Assembly (NCBI GenBank): GCA_015345905.1
Contig: JADDTR010000018.1
Span: forward strand, 186,361-250,360
DNA from: Aotearoamyces nothofagi
Lineage: Eukaryota; Ascomycota; Leotiomycetes; Leotiales; Tympanidaceae
Length of the DNA: 64,000 nt
Direction: 5' to 3'
This document shows, one piece after another, positions 36,558 through 50,525 of this stretch; the stretch's first letter is position 1, and each line of letters starts with the position of its first letter. The notes beneath the pieces are model-generated. The model had not been told where the DNA came from. It saw nothing but the letters and a program-made list of their open reading frames with translations, and made no database searches. Made by a program: the position numbers and the translations under genes.

Positions 36558-37629
36558 ATGGCAGACACACCTCCAGCTGTCCCATCAGGGGCCACCACTA
36601 ATTCGTCGAATGCTGCTGACCAGGCTCGTATGCGTAAAGAGCGTCGCGAAGCCAAAATAAGAGCTGGCGGATCTGCACGCCTGAACAAGATAACAGGTCT
36701 TGGAGGAGGCATCCAACGAGGTATATCTTTACCTAGTCCTCCAAATAATTTACCTCTTTTATTCTAATGTATAATCATTCAAAGACCCACCGCCACAACC
36801 TGTACTCTCAAGTCCAAATCCCGACCACTCTGCCGACCCTGAAGAGGTAGACATCTCCCAACACTTCTATCAACCAGCCTCGTCCTCTAGGCCACGCATT
36901 CCCGCTCAGAATGGATTTTCCGACCCTGGATCTAGTACAAGCGAACTCGGTGACGATCAGCTACGAGCTATGATGCTCGGTTTCCCGCCACTGGGTAGTG
37001 GCAGCACCACTGGCACAACCCCCAACCAATTTGCCGGCTTTCCTGGTATAGATGACGCGGGCAATGGAGGCCCGGCAGGTGCAGACGATCCAATGATGAG
37101 GATGCTGCAGCAGATGATGGGCGGTGCCACTGGCGAAGGCATACCTTCTTTCCCTGGAATGCCTTCAATGGGCGTACCTGGACAACCAGGCGCTAGTGCA
37201 GTTACAGACCCTTATGCATATCTCTGGCGGATTGTACATGCTATCTTTGCGCTCAGTCTGGGACTATACATTGCCTTCACGACTACCTTCACGGGTACCA
37301 AGCTAGAGCGGGAGATGAGCACCTTGTTACACACCGTTGGAGAGCCGGGTTCGAGAGATGTGGGAGTGGGATTAAATGCAGGCTCTATTCGATTCTTTTA
37401 TATCTTCGCCACATTTGAGGTATTGTTACAGACTAGCCGGTTCTTTTTAGAGAAAGGAAGGATACAGCAGGGTGGAATTCTAGGCACGGTCATGGGATTC
37501 TTGCCAGAACCGTACAAGGGATACTTGGCACTTGTGTTGCGATACTCACGGATTTGGACGACAGTCAGTGGAGATGCAATGGTCTGCGTATTTGTATTGG
37601 GTGTATGTGCGTGGCTGAGAGCTGTCTAG
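36558..37629 (+). CDS. GET2: GET complex subunit Get2
   Basis: Two exons, 36558-36720 and 36785-37629, encode 335 residues. The cytosolic N-terminus carries the Get3-binding signature, a helix with clustered Arg/Lys (RMRKERREAKIRAGGSARLN), followed by a long Gly/Pro-rich linker and MMRMLQQMMGG. Three membrane helices occupy the C-terminal third: LWRIVHAIFALSLGLYIAFT, FFYIFATFEVLLQTS, and MVCVFVLGVCAWL at the very end. Get1-Get2 is the ER receptor that takes tail-anchored proteins from Get3. Confidence 0.92.
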
Positions 37630-37791
37630 ATAAGTAGGCATATTTGATTCCAGCAGTTTTGATAATGAAGTGACTTATTGTATTCCATGATAGATGACAG
37701 ATGAAGACATCTAACCTTAAAAGCACATATAAATCCCTCGCTATACCAAGAGTATTAGACCTAGGCGGACTTGTTTTAGATTTTCTCTTGC

Positions 37792-39355
37792 CTATACAAG
37801 CACTCTCGTCAAAAGCTTGCCCAGCACCCCTCTTACCCGCGCAGGATTCTCTTTTACGCATGTGAATACCACGGCTGTGCTGACAGCAAAGGTCGCCGTC
37901 TCTTTCCACTGATGCTCTGCTTGATATCTCCTTGGCAACATCGTCGCCAATGCTCTGGGTGCTACAAACAAAGCAATATCCTTCCTGCGACTTCCATTTT
38001 CCAGAAGGATGCTCCATCCACAGAGCATACATCCACCTCCAATACAAAGGCCAGAATCGATCTTCTGTCTCGTATTTACATCTGTACCAAGGATATGTGG
38101 TCCAATTCGGGTTCGTACAAGACATACTCCATAATAATAGAGGGCAATGAACGAGCCCAAGAATGCAGACGAGCGAATGGAGGATACGAGAGCCTCTTTC
38201 ACCCTAGTTTTGGATGGATCCCGTAGTTGCAGTGCTAGATTTAGCGGTCCGTACATACCCGATGCCATGGTAAATCCTTTCAGGAATCTTTTCAGCGCGA
38301 ACATCTCACAGCTTGGACCAACACCCATGTGCACTATCTCACATGGGAAGGGGATGGTTTGAGTCGGATCTCCCCATGCTGAAGGCCAACCGTAATCGGT
38401 GCACATGGACTGCAGCAACGGTGCCTCCCCAGTCTCCTTCCCATAGACAAGTTCGCCCCATTGAAGGCGGCGAAGAGCAATAAGTAGCCTGCTGTCTACT
38501 GTAGCAGCTCCGGCAATCCATTTGTTATATGCTCTGGGCAAACGTTCTGGAAGATAAATGAACGACCACATAATCAGAGCAGACGAGGTAACAAACACAG
38601 CTGGATCTGTGAGACCCGAAATGGCTGCTTCTACCTTGGTCCAGGTCTTAGCAGTAGTCCTGCGTGTTTTCCAGCGGGCCCATACTTCGCCGACGAGAAC
38701 ATCGACTGCGCGTGTAACGGCAAATAACGTCAGATCCATGGTTCGTCCTGCGAACTTTTGGGGCTTGAGAGCTAGACCAGTAACTGAGTACGCGCTTGAG
38801 GGTGCTCTTTCAATGAAGCCATCGCTATCTTTTGATTGAAGTATCTTGATGCTGATCCATGCAGCTACGAATGATGATAACCATATGGTGAGTCTGCGTT
38901 ATAAGTTAAAGCTATCTGATTTAAGAGATATCCGCATTATTTATCAACTGGGTGGCTTAGTTACCTTTCTTGAACTCTGGTCGAGAGATATGCTTTCAGG
39001 AGTGGGAATAGTCTCCTCAGTGGGATCTAATTTGAATTAGCATTCATTGAAGGGCCAAGTAAAGGTCACGTGCCTGTAGAATGGATATTCCCCCCACGAG
39101 TGCGGCACAAAAAGTGGGAAACCTCTGCCACTCCAAGCCCCCTTGTAAGATGCGTATCAGGGATGAGAGAACATGCTCCTTTCTTCTATTCGGGACATGG
39201 ATTTCGCGCCTTCTAGTCAAAAGCGTTACAACCAGGGCGAGGACTCGAGGCACCGTGCTGGACGCATAACCCAGGAGGTAGGCTCTGATGACGGGGCGTA
39301 GAAGAGGAGGCACGCTTAGGTTCACAGGCCGGCCTGGTCTCAATAGAATCGCCAT
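37792..39355 (-). CDS. TMEM135-like multi-pass membrane protein
   Basis: Exons 39074-39355, 38965-39026 and 37792-38893 give 481 residues. The first intron has a GC donor (CAG followed by GCACGT) and TAG acceptor; only this choice keeps frame with the second intron and gives a sensible segment, IPLRRLFPLLKAYLSTRVQE. Features are several hydrophobic helices (FVTSSALIMWSFIYLPERLP, AFLGSFIALYYYGVCLV), the conserved YNKWI and a Cys-containing PFPCEIVH.G.SC motif of the TMEM135 family. Animal TMEM135 influences mitochondrial fission and peroxisomal and lipid homeostasis; the fungal role is unknown. It ends 162 nt from GET2, converging. Confidence 0.82.
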
Positions 39356-39921
39356 TGGCGGCTGCTGTGCCTACCGCGCCTGCTATACCCTATCGTGCAC
39401 ACTGCTTTACGGATTTACAGACCGGAGGTCAGCATTATTCAAATAGGAAATAGACGCAGGCTGGCTATCACAGGGCAGACGACGGGTGAGCACGAATACT
39501 CGAGCAGCATGGGGTAGAATATGAATTCCATTGTTCCAATAGTAGTGTCAGACGTGTTGATATGGATCTATCATGTGGCACGAAAAGCTTGCAAGGAGGA
39601 AGGGGCAGAAGGAAGGAAACGAAATGAGACTCACAGTGGAGTGGAGTGGAGTGAAGAGGAGAGGAGGGGAGGGGAGTAGGCCGAGCCGAGGCTGGGCCTA
39701 TCCTATCTGTATGTGCCGTGCGCCGTACAGCACGTCCAGTACCCAGGTACGGTAGTAGGTATTACTATAGTGACAGTGCAGTGCACTCGGTCCCTCAAAG
39801 TCTCTCAAGGGACAGGTTGGTGATGAATGCACGTACACGCGCAATACAATGCATTATCCTACTGCCCACTGCAAGCTGGTCTGGGAGGGTAAGGAGGGTA
39901 AGAAGGGTGAGAAGGGCGAGA

Positions 39922-39966
39922 AGAGAAAAGGAAAGGAAAGCAAAGGAAAGGAAAGGAAAGGAAAGG
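39922..39966. repeat. GGAAA pentamer purine tract
   Basis: About eight GAAAG units with one interruption, forming an uninterrupted purine strand except one C. A second purine-rich tract is at about 40177-40232. Confidence 0.85.
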
Positions 39967-40362
39967 TAATGAGGGTATCAACAAGGTACGCGAACAACAC
40001 AGGCACGTGCACAGTACACATACACGCGTGCGCACCTGATCTGGTCTGGGCGTTGCCCCGTGGGGAAGTCTGAGGAGGTCGAGGTGGAGTGGGCCGAGGC
40101 CCGACAGGTACTAAGTAGTACAGGATAATGAGTCAGGGATGTGTGGAGAGGATGGCCGAGTGATGCGACACGCCCTTAGAAAGGGAGGAGAAGGGGAAAA
40201 GAAAGGGAAAAAGGAAAGAAAAAAGGAAGGGAGGGGCGTGCGTAGGGCGTGTACGCGTGATGACGCCCACAACATCAGGGGGTACGGGGTCGGTGAAGGC
40301 AGGCCTGGAGCCAGCAAAAGGACGAGGGAGATGCCCGGCTACCGAGGCGGGCTACGAGGCAA

Positions 40363-40400
40363 GGTACAGCGCGGTACAGCGCGGTACAGCGCGGTACAGT
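40363..40400. repeat. Decamer GCGGTACAGC array
   Basis: Nearly four copies of GCGGTACAGC; each unit contains a GTAC palindrome, so the GTACs are spaced by exactly ten bases. Confidence 0.9.
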
Positions 40401-40466
40401 ACACTGGGCACCTTGCGGTCGATATGTAGGGGCTAGACCATGTATTATTTATGGTACACGGCGGAA

Positions 40467-40532
40467 TGGGAGTAGGAATGGGAGTAGGAGCGGGAGCGGG
40501 AGTGGGAGTGGGAGTGGGAATAGGGAGAGGAA
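40467..40532. repeat. GGGAGT-type hexamer array
   Basis: About ten imperfect units of GGGAGT, GGGAAT or GGGAGC on the plus strand; purine-rich and G-run rich. Confidence 0.85.
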
Positions 40533-40650
40533 GAGGCAGTCTCCAGGTTATGCTGCACGTCGTAGATGCATTATCATATACATCATAGGCCTCTGATACT
40601 TGGATGCTCTGTACTGTGTGTACTGTATGTGCTGTATTGACAGGCGCTGG

Positions 40651-40680
40651 CGGGTGGTGACGGGTGGTGACGGGTGGTGA
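40651..40680. repeat. Decamer CGGGTGGTGA, 3 copies
   Basis: Three perfect tandem copies plus a partial unit on the left. Confidence 0.9.
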
Positions 40681-40743
40681 CCGGTTCTGCGTTCTGCCAG
40701 GGCTGTCCTGGCAGTTCTGGCCGTCGTGGCTGTCGTGGCTGTC

Positions 40744-40772
40744 CTGGCCCTCCTGGCCCTCCTGGCCCTCTT
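40744..40772. repeat. Nonamer CTGGCCCTC, 3 copies
   Basis: Three tandem CTGGCCCTC units, preceded by a related GTCGTGGCT doublet. Confidence 0.85.
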
Positions 40773-41079
40773 GCCTGGCCTGCCTGGTACTCGGGTTCAG
40801 GCCCAGGCCCAGGCTCAGGCTCAGGCTCGGCCTCGTCGCTGAGGCGAGCGAGCCACTGGGGCGCGTGAGTGGGCGTGGGGCCAGTTGGCGGCCGGCAAAA
40901 GCGAGAACCCAGGAGATTGGCGTGATTGGCGTGATTGGCATGTGATGGATGAGTCGCGCCTCCAGTGCCGACACACCGATGCAGGCCGGACAGGATCGGA
41001 CAGGACCGGACAGGACAGTACGGTGCATCACTACATCACCGCAGTACCCTAAAGAACCAGCAGCAGGTACAGCACCTGC

Positions 41080-41176
41080 AGCAGGTACATCCTACAGAAC
41101 CTACAGCACCTACAGCACCTACAGCAGGTACATCCTACAGCACCTACAGCACCTACAGTGCAGCACCTACAGCGCC
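41080..41176. repeat. CTACAGCAC nonamer array
   Basis: Around eight imperfect units of CTACAGCAC or CTACAGCAG, with GGTACATC inserts in two places. Confidence 0.85.
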
Positions 41177-41188
41177 CCACCTACCCTA

Positions 41189-41470
41189 CCTACCTAACCT
41201 GCCTACCTGCCTACAGCGACTGCAGTACCGACAGCCCTGACACACCTACCTACCTGCCAGACATAGCTTCCTGGCCTTGCTTACCTACTTACCTACGTAC
41301 CTACCTACCTACCTACGTACCTACCTACCTACCTACCTACCTACCTTAGTACCTACCGTACCTACCGTACCGACCCACACTGCCTCACCTACCTACCTTA
41401 CCTACCTTACCCGCCTACCCGCCTACTCGCCTACTCGCCTACTCGCCCACCTGCCTGCCTGCCTGCCTCC
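41189..41470. repeat. Long ACCT tetramer tract
   Basis: About 280 bases dominated by CTAC, CTTAC and CTGC tetramers, with GTAC variants, interrupted by short unique pieces. Ends about 0.58 kb before the bHLH start codon. Confidence 0.85.
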
Positions 41471-42045
41471 CGCAAAGTCTTTGTAGTGCAGCGGGGAAGG
41501 CTCAACTACTGCAGCCGACGACATACGCATACCACCGTGGGCGCTGTGCCTCTGCATCTTATCTCCCCATACCTCATCTACACTATCTGCCGCTTGTCGA
41601 CAACTCTTAACTCTCCGCAATAAAGAATCCGCAAGGACACGCAAGGACACGCAGAGAGAGAGAGGCCTGTACCTGTTCAGCGACGCATCACCCGTCACCC
41701 CCGAGCCCTTTCCGGTCATATGCCCGGCCAGATACACCCTCCCGTCCTGGTCCGGAAGCTGTCCTGTTCTCCACCACCCAGCGCCCTCCGCATACTCCAT
41801 CTCACCCCGCTCCCGACGCTCTGCCGTCTTGTCGGCTTCACATTAGCCCTCCACGCCCGTGGTCCTTGGACTGGCAGGATTTGATAAATGAAGCACCAGC
41901 AATAATAAGCCCGACCTCGCACCCAGATAATGCCTATTATATGCTGAGAAGGTCGTCTGGTCTCCCGCAAGCAAAGCACAGTCCGCTCGGCGGCATCAGA
42001 CTCCCCTCTGCCAGACACGCCTCCTAGTACCGTGGCACGGCATCC

Positions 42046-43480
42046 ATGCTCGCACTCCAGCCTCCGAGTATGGGTTCGTCAAAGCCACCGAACCCTGACA
42101 AGCCCTTTGGCTGTACGTTGTGCCCGGGCGCGTCCCAATCCAGAGGCATGAGGCTCAATACTGATCTTGCCTATAGATACCTTCAACCCTTCTAGCTCTG
42201 CATTTCCTTTCCCGTCCCCGCCGGCACCCGCGCCGGGTCCCTCGCTCCTCGACGACAATGAATCGAGATTTATGGACAGCTTCTTTGACGGGGTGAGCTC
42301 GGATCAGTTCAACGCAGACTTCTTCTCGACCGTAGGCGACGCCGGGGATTCCCTGGGCTTTGGCTGGCAGGATCTCCCACCGGCCTTTATGGGCACAACA
42401 TCTTCTTTTGGCCAACAGCCGCATGAGATGACGAACAACCTTCAGAGCATGCCTTTCCCGGACCTGAATGGAGGACACATGGGAATCCCGCCGGGTGGCC
42501 TTCCGGATACCGCCTCTGCAGACGTTTTAGCAGCAGCAACGTTACTGCAGAACGGGCATGCCAGCCGGTCACACAGCCTCGGCGGGGACGCATTATTTGC
42601 CGCCCAGGACTTATCTCATACAGTGGCACCACAGTCAAGCACTCAGAATCTCATGTCGTATGATGCCTTGCGATCGAGGAATATCCCCCCAAAAACAGAG
42701 GACTACATGCGTGACACTACCTTCTCGGAAATGATGTTTGGGGGATCTGTCCGACAGCATCAGCCCAGAACTGTTCCGAAACCTGCCGACATTCGTTGGG
42801 GCTCGGACGCTGCATTCGACAACCTTCGAGGCTTTGTTGCACCCCCCCATCAGGAGACGATAGAGAGCGTCGAGCAGAACATGTCGAGTACGCTCGAATG
42901 TTTGGAGCCACACAGCAGTACAGCAGATAGCACACGCCCGCCCAGTCCTGTGATTGCACGACACGCCGAATCTACTCGACGCCGGCCGCAAGAAGTATTC
43001 GACCAGAAGGATAACGGCGAGGAAGACGACAATCTGAGGTCCAAGAAGAGGAGGAAGAGCAAGATGAAGGACGAAGAGGAAGAGGAAGAGGAGAACGGAG
43101 TGGCGAGTAAGACGCCGCGGAAGCGGAAGTCCAAATCCATGGCCTCGGCTGCTGTTCCATCTTCGTCAACGTCAACACAGTCTCCTCCGCCGTTGAAGAG
43201 GCGCAAATCCACGGCATCCTCGGCAGTCAAGCCGAGTAGGGAAAATCTTACGGAGGACCAGAAGAGAGAGAATCATATCAAGAGCGAGCAGAAGCGGAGG
43301 ACGTTGATAAAAGAAGGATTTGATGACCTGGGTGAGTTGGTACCGGAGTTGAGAGGAGGAGGATTCAGCAAAAGCGCCGTGTTGGACATGGCGGCAGCTT
43401 GGCTCGAGGATCTGATCAATGGAAACAAGATACTGAGGGCACAGTTGAATGAGCTAGAGGGAAGGAAGGGGCTACCGTGA
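42046..43480 (+). CDS. bHLH transcription factor
   Basis: Two exons, 42046-42112 and 42177-43480 (donor GTACGT, acceptor TAG), give 456 residues starting MLALQPPSMGSSKPPNP. The N-terminal two thirds are Pro/Ser/Gln-rich and acidic in places, plausible activation regions. A basic NLS-like stretch (KKRRKSKMK, TPRKRKSK, LKRRKS) precedes the C-terminal bHLH: basic region RENHIKSEQKRR with the H-x3-E-x2-KRR pattern of E-box readers, helix 1 LIKEGFDDLGELVPEL, a GGGFSK loop, and helix 2 AVLDMAAAWLEDLINGNKIL. It resembles the Ino4-like or Myc-like class of fungal bHLH proteins; target genes unknown. The upstream region is repeat-laden. Confidence 0.9.
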
Positions 43481-46527
<3,047 letters not shown>

Positions 46528-47368
46528 AAACCTATCTACGTCTCATAATCTGGGATATTTCTTAAATCTATCATCATCTGGGGATCTGGGATTGCACACA
46601 CATCCGGCTTTAAAAGTGGATTTTTTATTTTAACCTTTGAGATATGAGGTCAGTTGAGGTTAATACCTCGATTGCGGTTTTGTTGCTGTGCTCCTTAAGC
46701 TGGCGTTCTGCTTTTGCATAGGAAAAGGCCAAGATCATTGGCTTAAGAAAGACCAAGTTACCAGCCTGTACAAAGAAAAGCGGAACAATATTCTAAAATG
46801 CATTATGAATCAAATTACACTGGACAAACTTCAGTGTGGGCTTGATTTGCCGCCAAAACCTTGCGTCCCGTATATTAACATGATTTAACTATCCATGCAT
46901 GGAATGTAAAACTCTTCGCGCCACATCATCATAACTCGAACAACTCCCGCACCCACGAGCCCTGTATTAATGAGCAAACACGAGCACCTGTCCAAAGTGA
47001 GATGCCCTGAACCAGCCACATCCTAATTGACATACACATCTCTCTAAAAAGTTTTGCCAAGCCTCACCGCATCTATGTGTCCCATCTTAGTTTGCGTATG
47101 CCTCCGGCAATGTAGGCCTCGCACTTCTCATGCAAAGAGGAATAAAGCCCTCAGACGACCTAAAATGAGAAATAGTGGCAAGCTCAATATCCTCGACGGC
47201 GGGCCTCGACGGCGGGAAGGGGTTTGATAGTACCAGGGCAAATCTCCCCTCTCCTTATTATTACGATGAAAATAATTTGGAAAACGGATCCAGCTCGCCC
47301 TCTTGTCGATTGGTTCGCCTTCCGTTGTGTCGAGCGGGACGCCACGAAGCCGAAGACCATGGAGATCA
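46528..47368. other. Convergent intergenic gap
   Basis: 0.84 kb between homocitrate synthase and the polymerase gene stop. The small open frames at about 46688-46888 and 47175-47412 lack coding features. Confidence 0.55.
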
Positions 47369-49286
47369 CTATATTTCTCCTAAAGTGTGATATCTTTCAT
47401 GGGCCGCCATAGCAAACATTGGCATTACAGCCTTGCATGTACTGCATCTGTTAGAGCCCTGGGTTTCATCGTCGTCGTCCTCCCATTTACTATCATCATC
47501 GGTACTATTCTCTGTCACCACTATCTGATCCTCGGATGTACGTGAAAGTAGACTAAAAGCATCGTCGCCAGCACTTGGCTCAGCTAGTCTCTCTCTGCGT
47601 GACTCTTCTATCACAGTACCTTCCCAATTTTCCATGAGGTTGTCAGGAGGTACATTCCTATCTTCAATCTTCCACTCTTTAAGCACAGCTTCTTGCCTCT
47701 TGAACATCCGCTCGATATCTCTACCTCCACCAGACCCATCCTCACTCGCAGCTTCGACCATATTCATGACACCTATGTTTACTAGACTTAGATTCCAAGC
47801 ATGGCTTTCTGGATGTAAGCGCCGAAACATTGGAATCAAGGTTTCGACGACAAGCTTTTCAACTAGACTTTCGACACTTTCACGTAAGTCGAAGACAAAG
47901 TTTGGTAACGGACCCGATCTCGAGATCCGGTTATAGCTTCTGATTCTTGGGCCGTCGCTATTCGGAGCTAGTCGTGGTCGTGTACTTAGGCGTATTGTCT
48001 TTGGATGTGCAGTCCATCGCTTCGCTATTCCAGATGTATCTTCGTCGTTGTCTTCGAGAAGGTCAACGCGCATCCTACTGAGGAGAGTTGTTCCAAGCAT
48101 TCGAAGCTCTTTCTGAACCTGAGTAATGGTATCAAGCCTAATATAGCTGTCCTCAATGGATATTTGATTCGGTGCATCCTTAGCTTCTTTTACTTCCATG
48201 TTGTCAATACCATTAATTAAAGCCCAAGCTTTGCTACCAATATCTCTTGTGGCACCTGGACCTCCAAGAATTTTCTCCAGGAGTTCAGCACCCATGTGAG
48301 GGCTCAGACGGACATTACGTACTGTTATTGACTCCGCCGTCCCCAAATCCATGAGGCTTCTATCAAAGGTTGCAGGGCGTGCCAATATGTGGGATCGGAT
48401 CTTTTGTGACATCTTAAAACCGATACCAGGAATCTTGCTAATATCATGAGAATCGACGAACTTAGTCACATTACTCTCCAAAGGACATCCGGATGCTGAC
48501 GTTGTATCTCCGTAAGGAGGCATGATAGTTGTCTGCCCTTTAGGCTTATGGAGATTTCCAGCTAGCTTCGCGACCAATTTGGATGTTGAGATACCAACGG
48601 TCGACGTGTAGCCCTTGTCTTCTTCCAGCCGACGCCGTAAATGCTGCGCAAGATGCGAACCCAAAATTAAACAAGTAAGCAGTTCAGAATTGTTGACAGC
48701 TGTAAGGTCCGATAGTAAGTGTGCGGCTGGCGGCTCGGGATATTCATAGCCACAGACTTCGGTTGCATCAAATGGGAATCCAACGGTCGGGTCATCACGA
48801 GACAGTTGAAAGAAGGCATGGCTTAAGTCGTTTGGGTTGAGTAACGCTTTATTGTAGGCTATGATATCGGTGACATCCATAAACACTTCATCGAATCCAA
48901 GCCTTTCAACCTTGTTATTCCATGTGAAGGCTCTGAGATATTTGTATAGCATTTTCGAGGCATTGCGGAATCTGTCGAGCTGCTCGCCCAGTACGATAAC
49001 GACATCTGGACAGACTTTCTTCGCTTCAGAGATTAACTGTAATTTGCGGAGACCTCGCCGTCGAGCTTCGTAATTGCATGTGACTATTATTTGTTTCTGT
49101 TGGACGGCGAGAGGCAGTGATCTTAGAGCAGGATTCTCAGACTCAAAGACCGAGGCGTAGAAGCAATCATAATCCTGCGAGAAATTAGAAAAAAGCCCAG
49201 CACTCCTTCGTATCACGGTAGCATACAAAGTGGATTATAATCCTTTCATCATTTCTCTTCGCGGTCAGGCTCTTTGCGGCGGTCAT
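47369..49286 (-). CDS. Y-family translesion DNA polymerase, iota-like, with UBZ finger
   Basis: Two exons, 49227-49286 and 47369-49174, give 621 residues. The first 20-residue exon (MTAAKSLTAKRNDERIIIHF) joins to DYDCFYASVFE, restoring the first metal-binding motif, with the second at RLGFDEVFMDVTD and YEARRRGL between them. A helix-hairpin-helix (DISKIPGIGFKMSQKI) and little-finger region follow. The core matches fungal proteins usually called polymerase iota. The C-terminus has a zinc finger, C-x2-C-x11-H-x3-H (CSTCKAVMPMFAMAAHERYH), the pattern of the UBZ3 ubiquitin-binding finger of polymerase eta. It would bypass damaged bases at stalled forks, recruited by ubiquitylated PCNA. Confidence 0.9.
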
Positions 49287-50525
49287 AGCATCTCATTGTT
49301 GTGGTGGTGGTGGTGGCGACAGACGCGTAGTCGAGGCTGGCAGTAAGGCTGACGACGAGTAGAAGCAGCACGCTTAGAGGCACGGGTAATAAATAAATAG
49401 TATACTTCGTATCGAGGGATCCGTCAGCGAGCAGCCTAGAATAGCCTCCAAGTGCCAACAGGCGGACCGTGCTAATGCACTCTGGTATTCTGGTACTCTC
49501 TTGTCGCGGAATATGATACTACTGTGCTGCGCGTACACGGCCACAAACACGTTTGCTGGAAGGCGGTGCGAGATCCGCCAGTATGTGGTGCAGCGCTCAA
49601 CGTTGGCATCCGAGTGTGACGAGATGTTCTACCGCGGACCTTGGACCACTTCACTGTCTGGTCCTTACAATAGCATAGCAGCAGTGCAGGATACGTATAC
49701 ACCGACGGAGCCACTGGCTGGCAGTGTACCCAGGGCCGCAGCTGCGGTGTCTGTTCCGTGGTGGACTTTCTTCACCTTCACACGGCGGTCGGGCTGGTCA
49801 TGCTCGCTCGACTCCCAAGATGGCGTCTGACGGGTCAGATTGGTGGTTGTCGTGGTGCTGGGTGCGTTGCAGGTTATGGGTTTGGAGGGTGTTCAGCGTC
49901 GACATCAACGTCAACTGCGCCGTTCAACTGCTCGACGGTGTCGCGGGTTGGAGGTTGCGGGTTGGAGGGTTGGAAGGCTGCGTGTTGTTTGCAGGCTGCA
50001 ACATGGATGCCAAACGTCACAGCCGGCCTAGGCTGGCTATTGGCCACAGCCTCGCCGCCCGCCGGCCAGAAATACCTGGGCGCTTGCGCAGACAAGTGAG
50101 AAGCCACACTCAGCAGCAAATCCTTCGTCCGCCGTCTGGCCCCCTCTGCTTCTGCTGGCTGCTGGGCCCTTCTGCCCTCTCATCCCTTGTACTTCTTATA
50201 ATATCTGTCACACCGCGTCTAATTGTTTCCACGGCATGCATATCCCCAAATCACTTGCAGGAGGCGTCTCTTGCTCCCGGCGGCTCCCCACACCTTCTTT
50301 TCCTATCTTGAAATCCAGGGCCTCTATATCACTGCTATCGGCCTTTTCATAATCCTCCACAGTTTCTGTGGCACTACTGTTACTGTTACTGTTACTGCTG
50401 CAGCGTAAAGCACACAAAGTCTCGCAAGCCTCCGAGTATTGTACGTTTGGTAAGAGCGGACTATCTATTTCTCGTGCGTTGCTTAGCCATATCATAAGCA
50501 AGAGCTCCTCAAAAGAGACCGGATC
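49287..50525. other. Intergenic, GC-rich in the middle
   Basis: 1.24 kb between divergent starts of the polymerase and the disordered protein. Overlapping open frames near 49500-50310 on both strands share no recognisable motif and are attributed to base composition. A CAA/CAG-poor, TTACTG-repeated stretch lies at about 50383-50400. Confidence 0.55.

Larger units (their letters stand above)
39356..42045. other. 2.7-kb gap packed with short tandem repeats
   Basis: Lies between divergent starts of the TMEM135-like and bHLH genes. Open frames occur on both strands but translate to simple repeats (TYLPTYLP, GPPGPPGP), so none is called. It contains at least eight separate micro- or minisatellite arrays, listed individually, and frequent GGTAC words. 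It should include both promoters. Confidence 0.65.

Noticed and set aside
40339-41486. Long frames with PTPTPAPAP or TYLPTYLP
   Set aside because: Direct translations of satellite arrays; no flanking gene structure.
49501-50311. Frames of 110-195 codons in the polymerase/unknown gene gap
   Set aside because: Cys/Trp-rich with no pattern, several overlapping frames, GC-rich DNA. Not convincing as genes.
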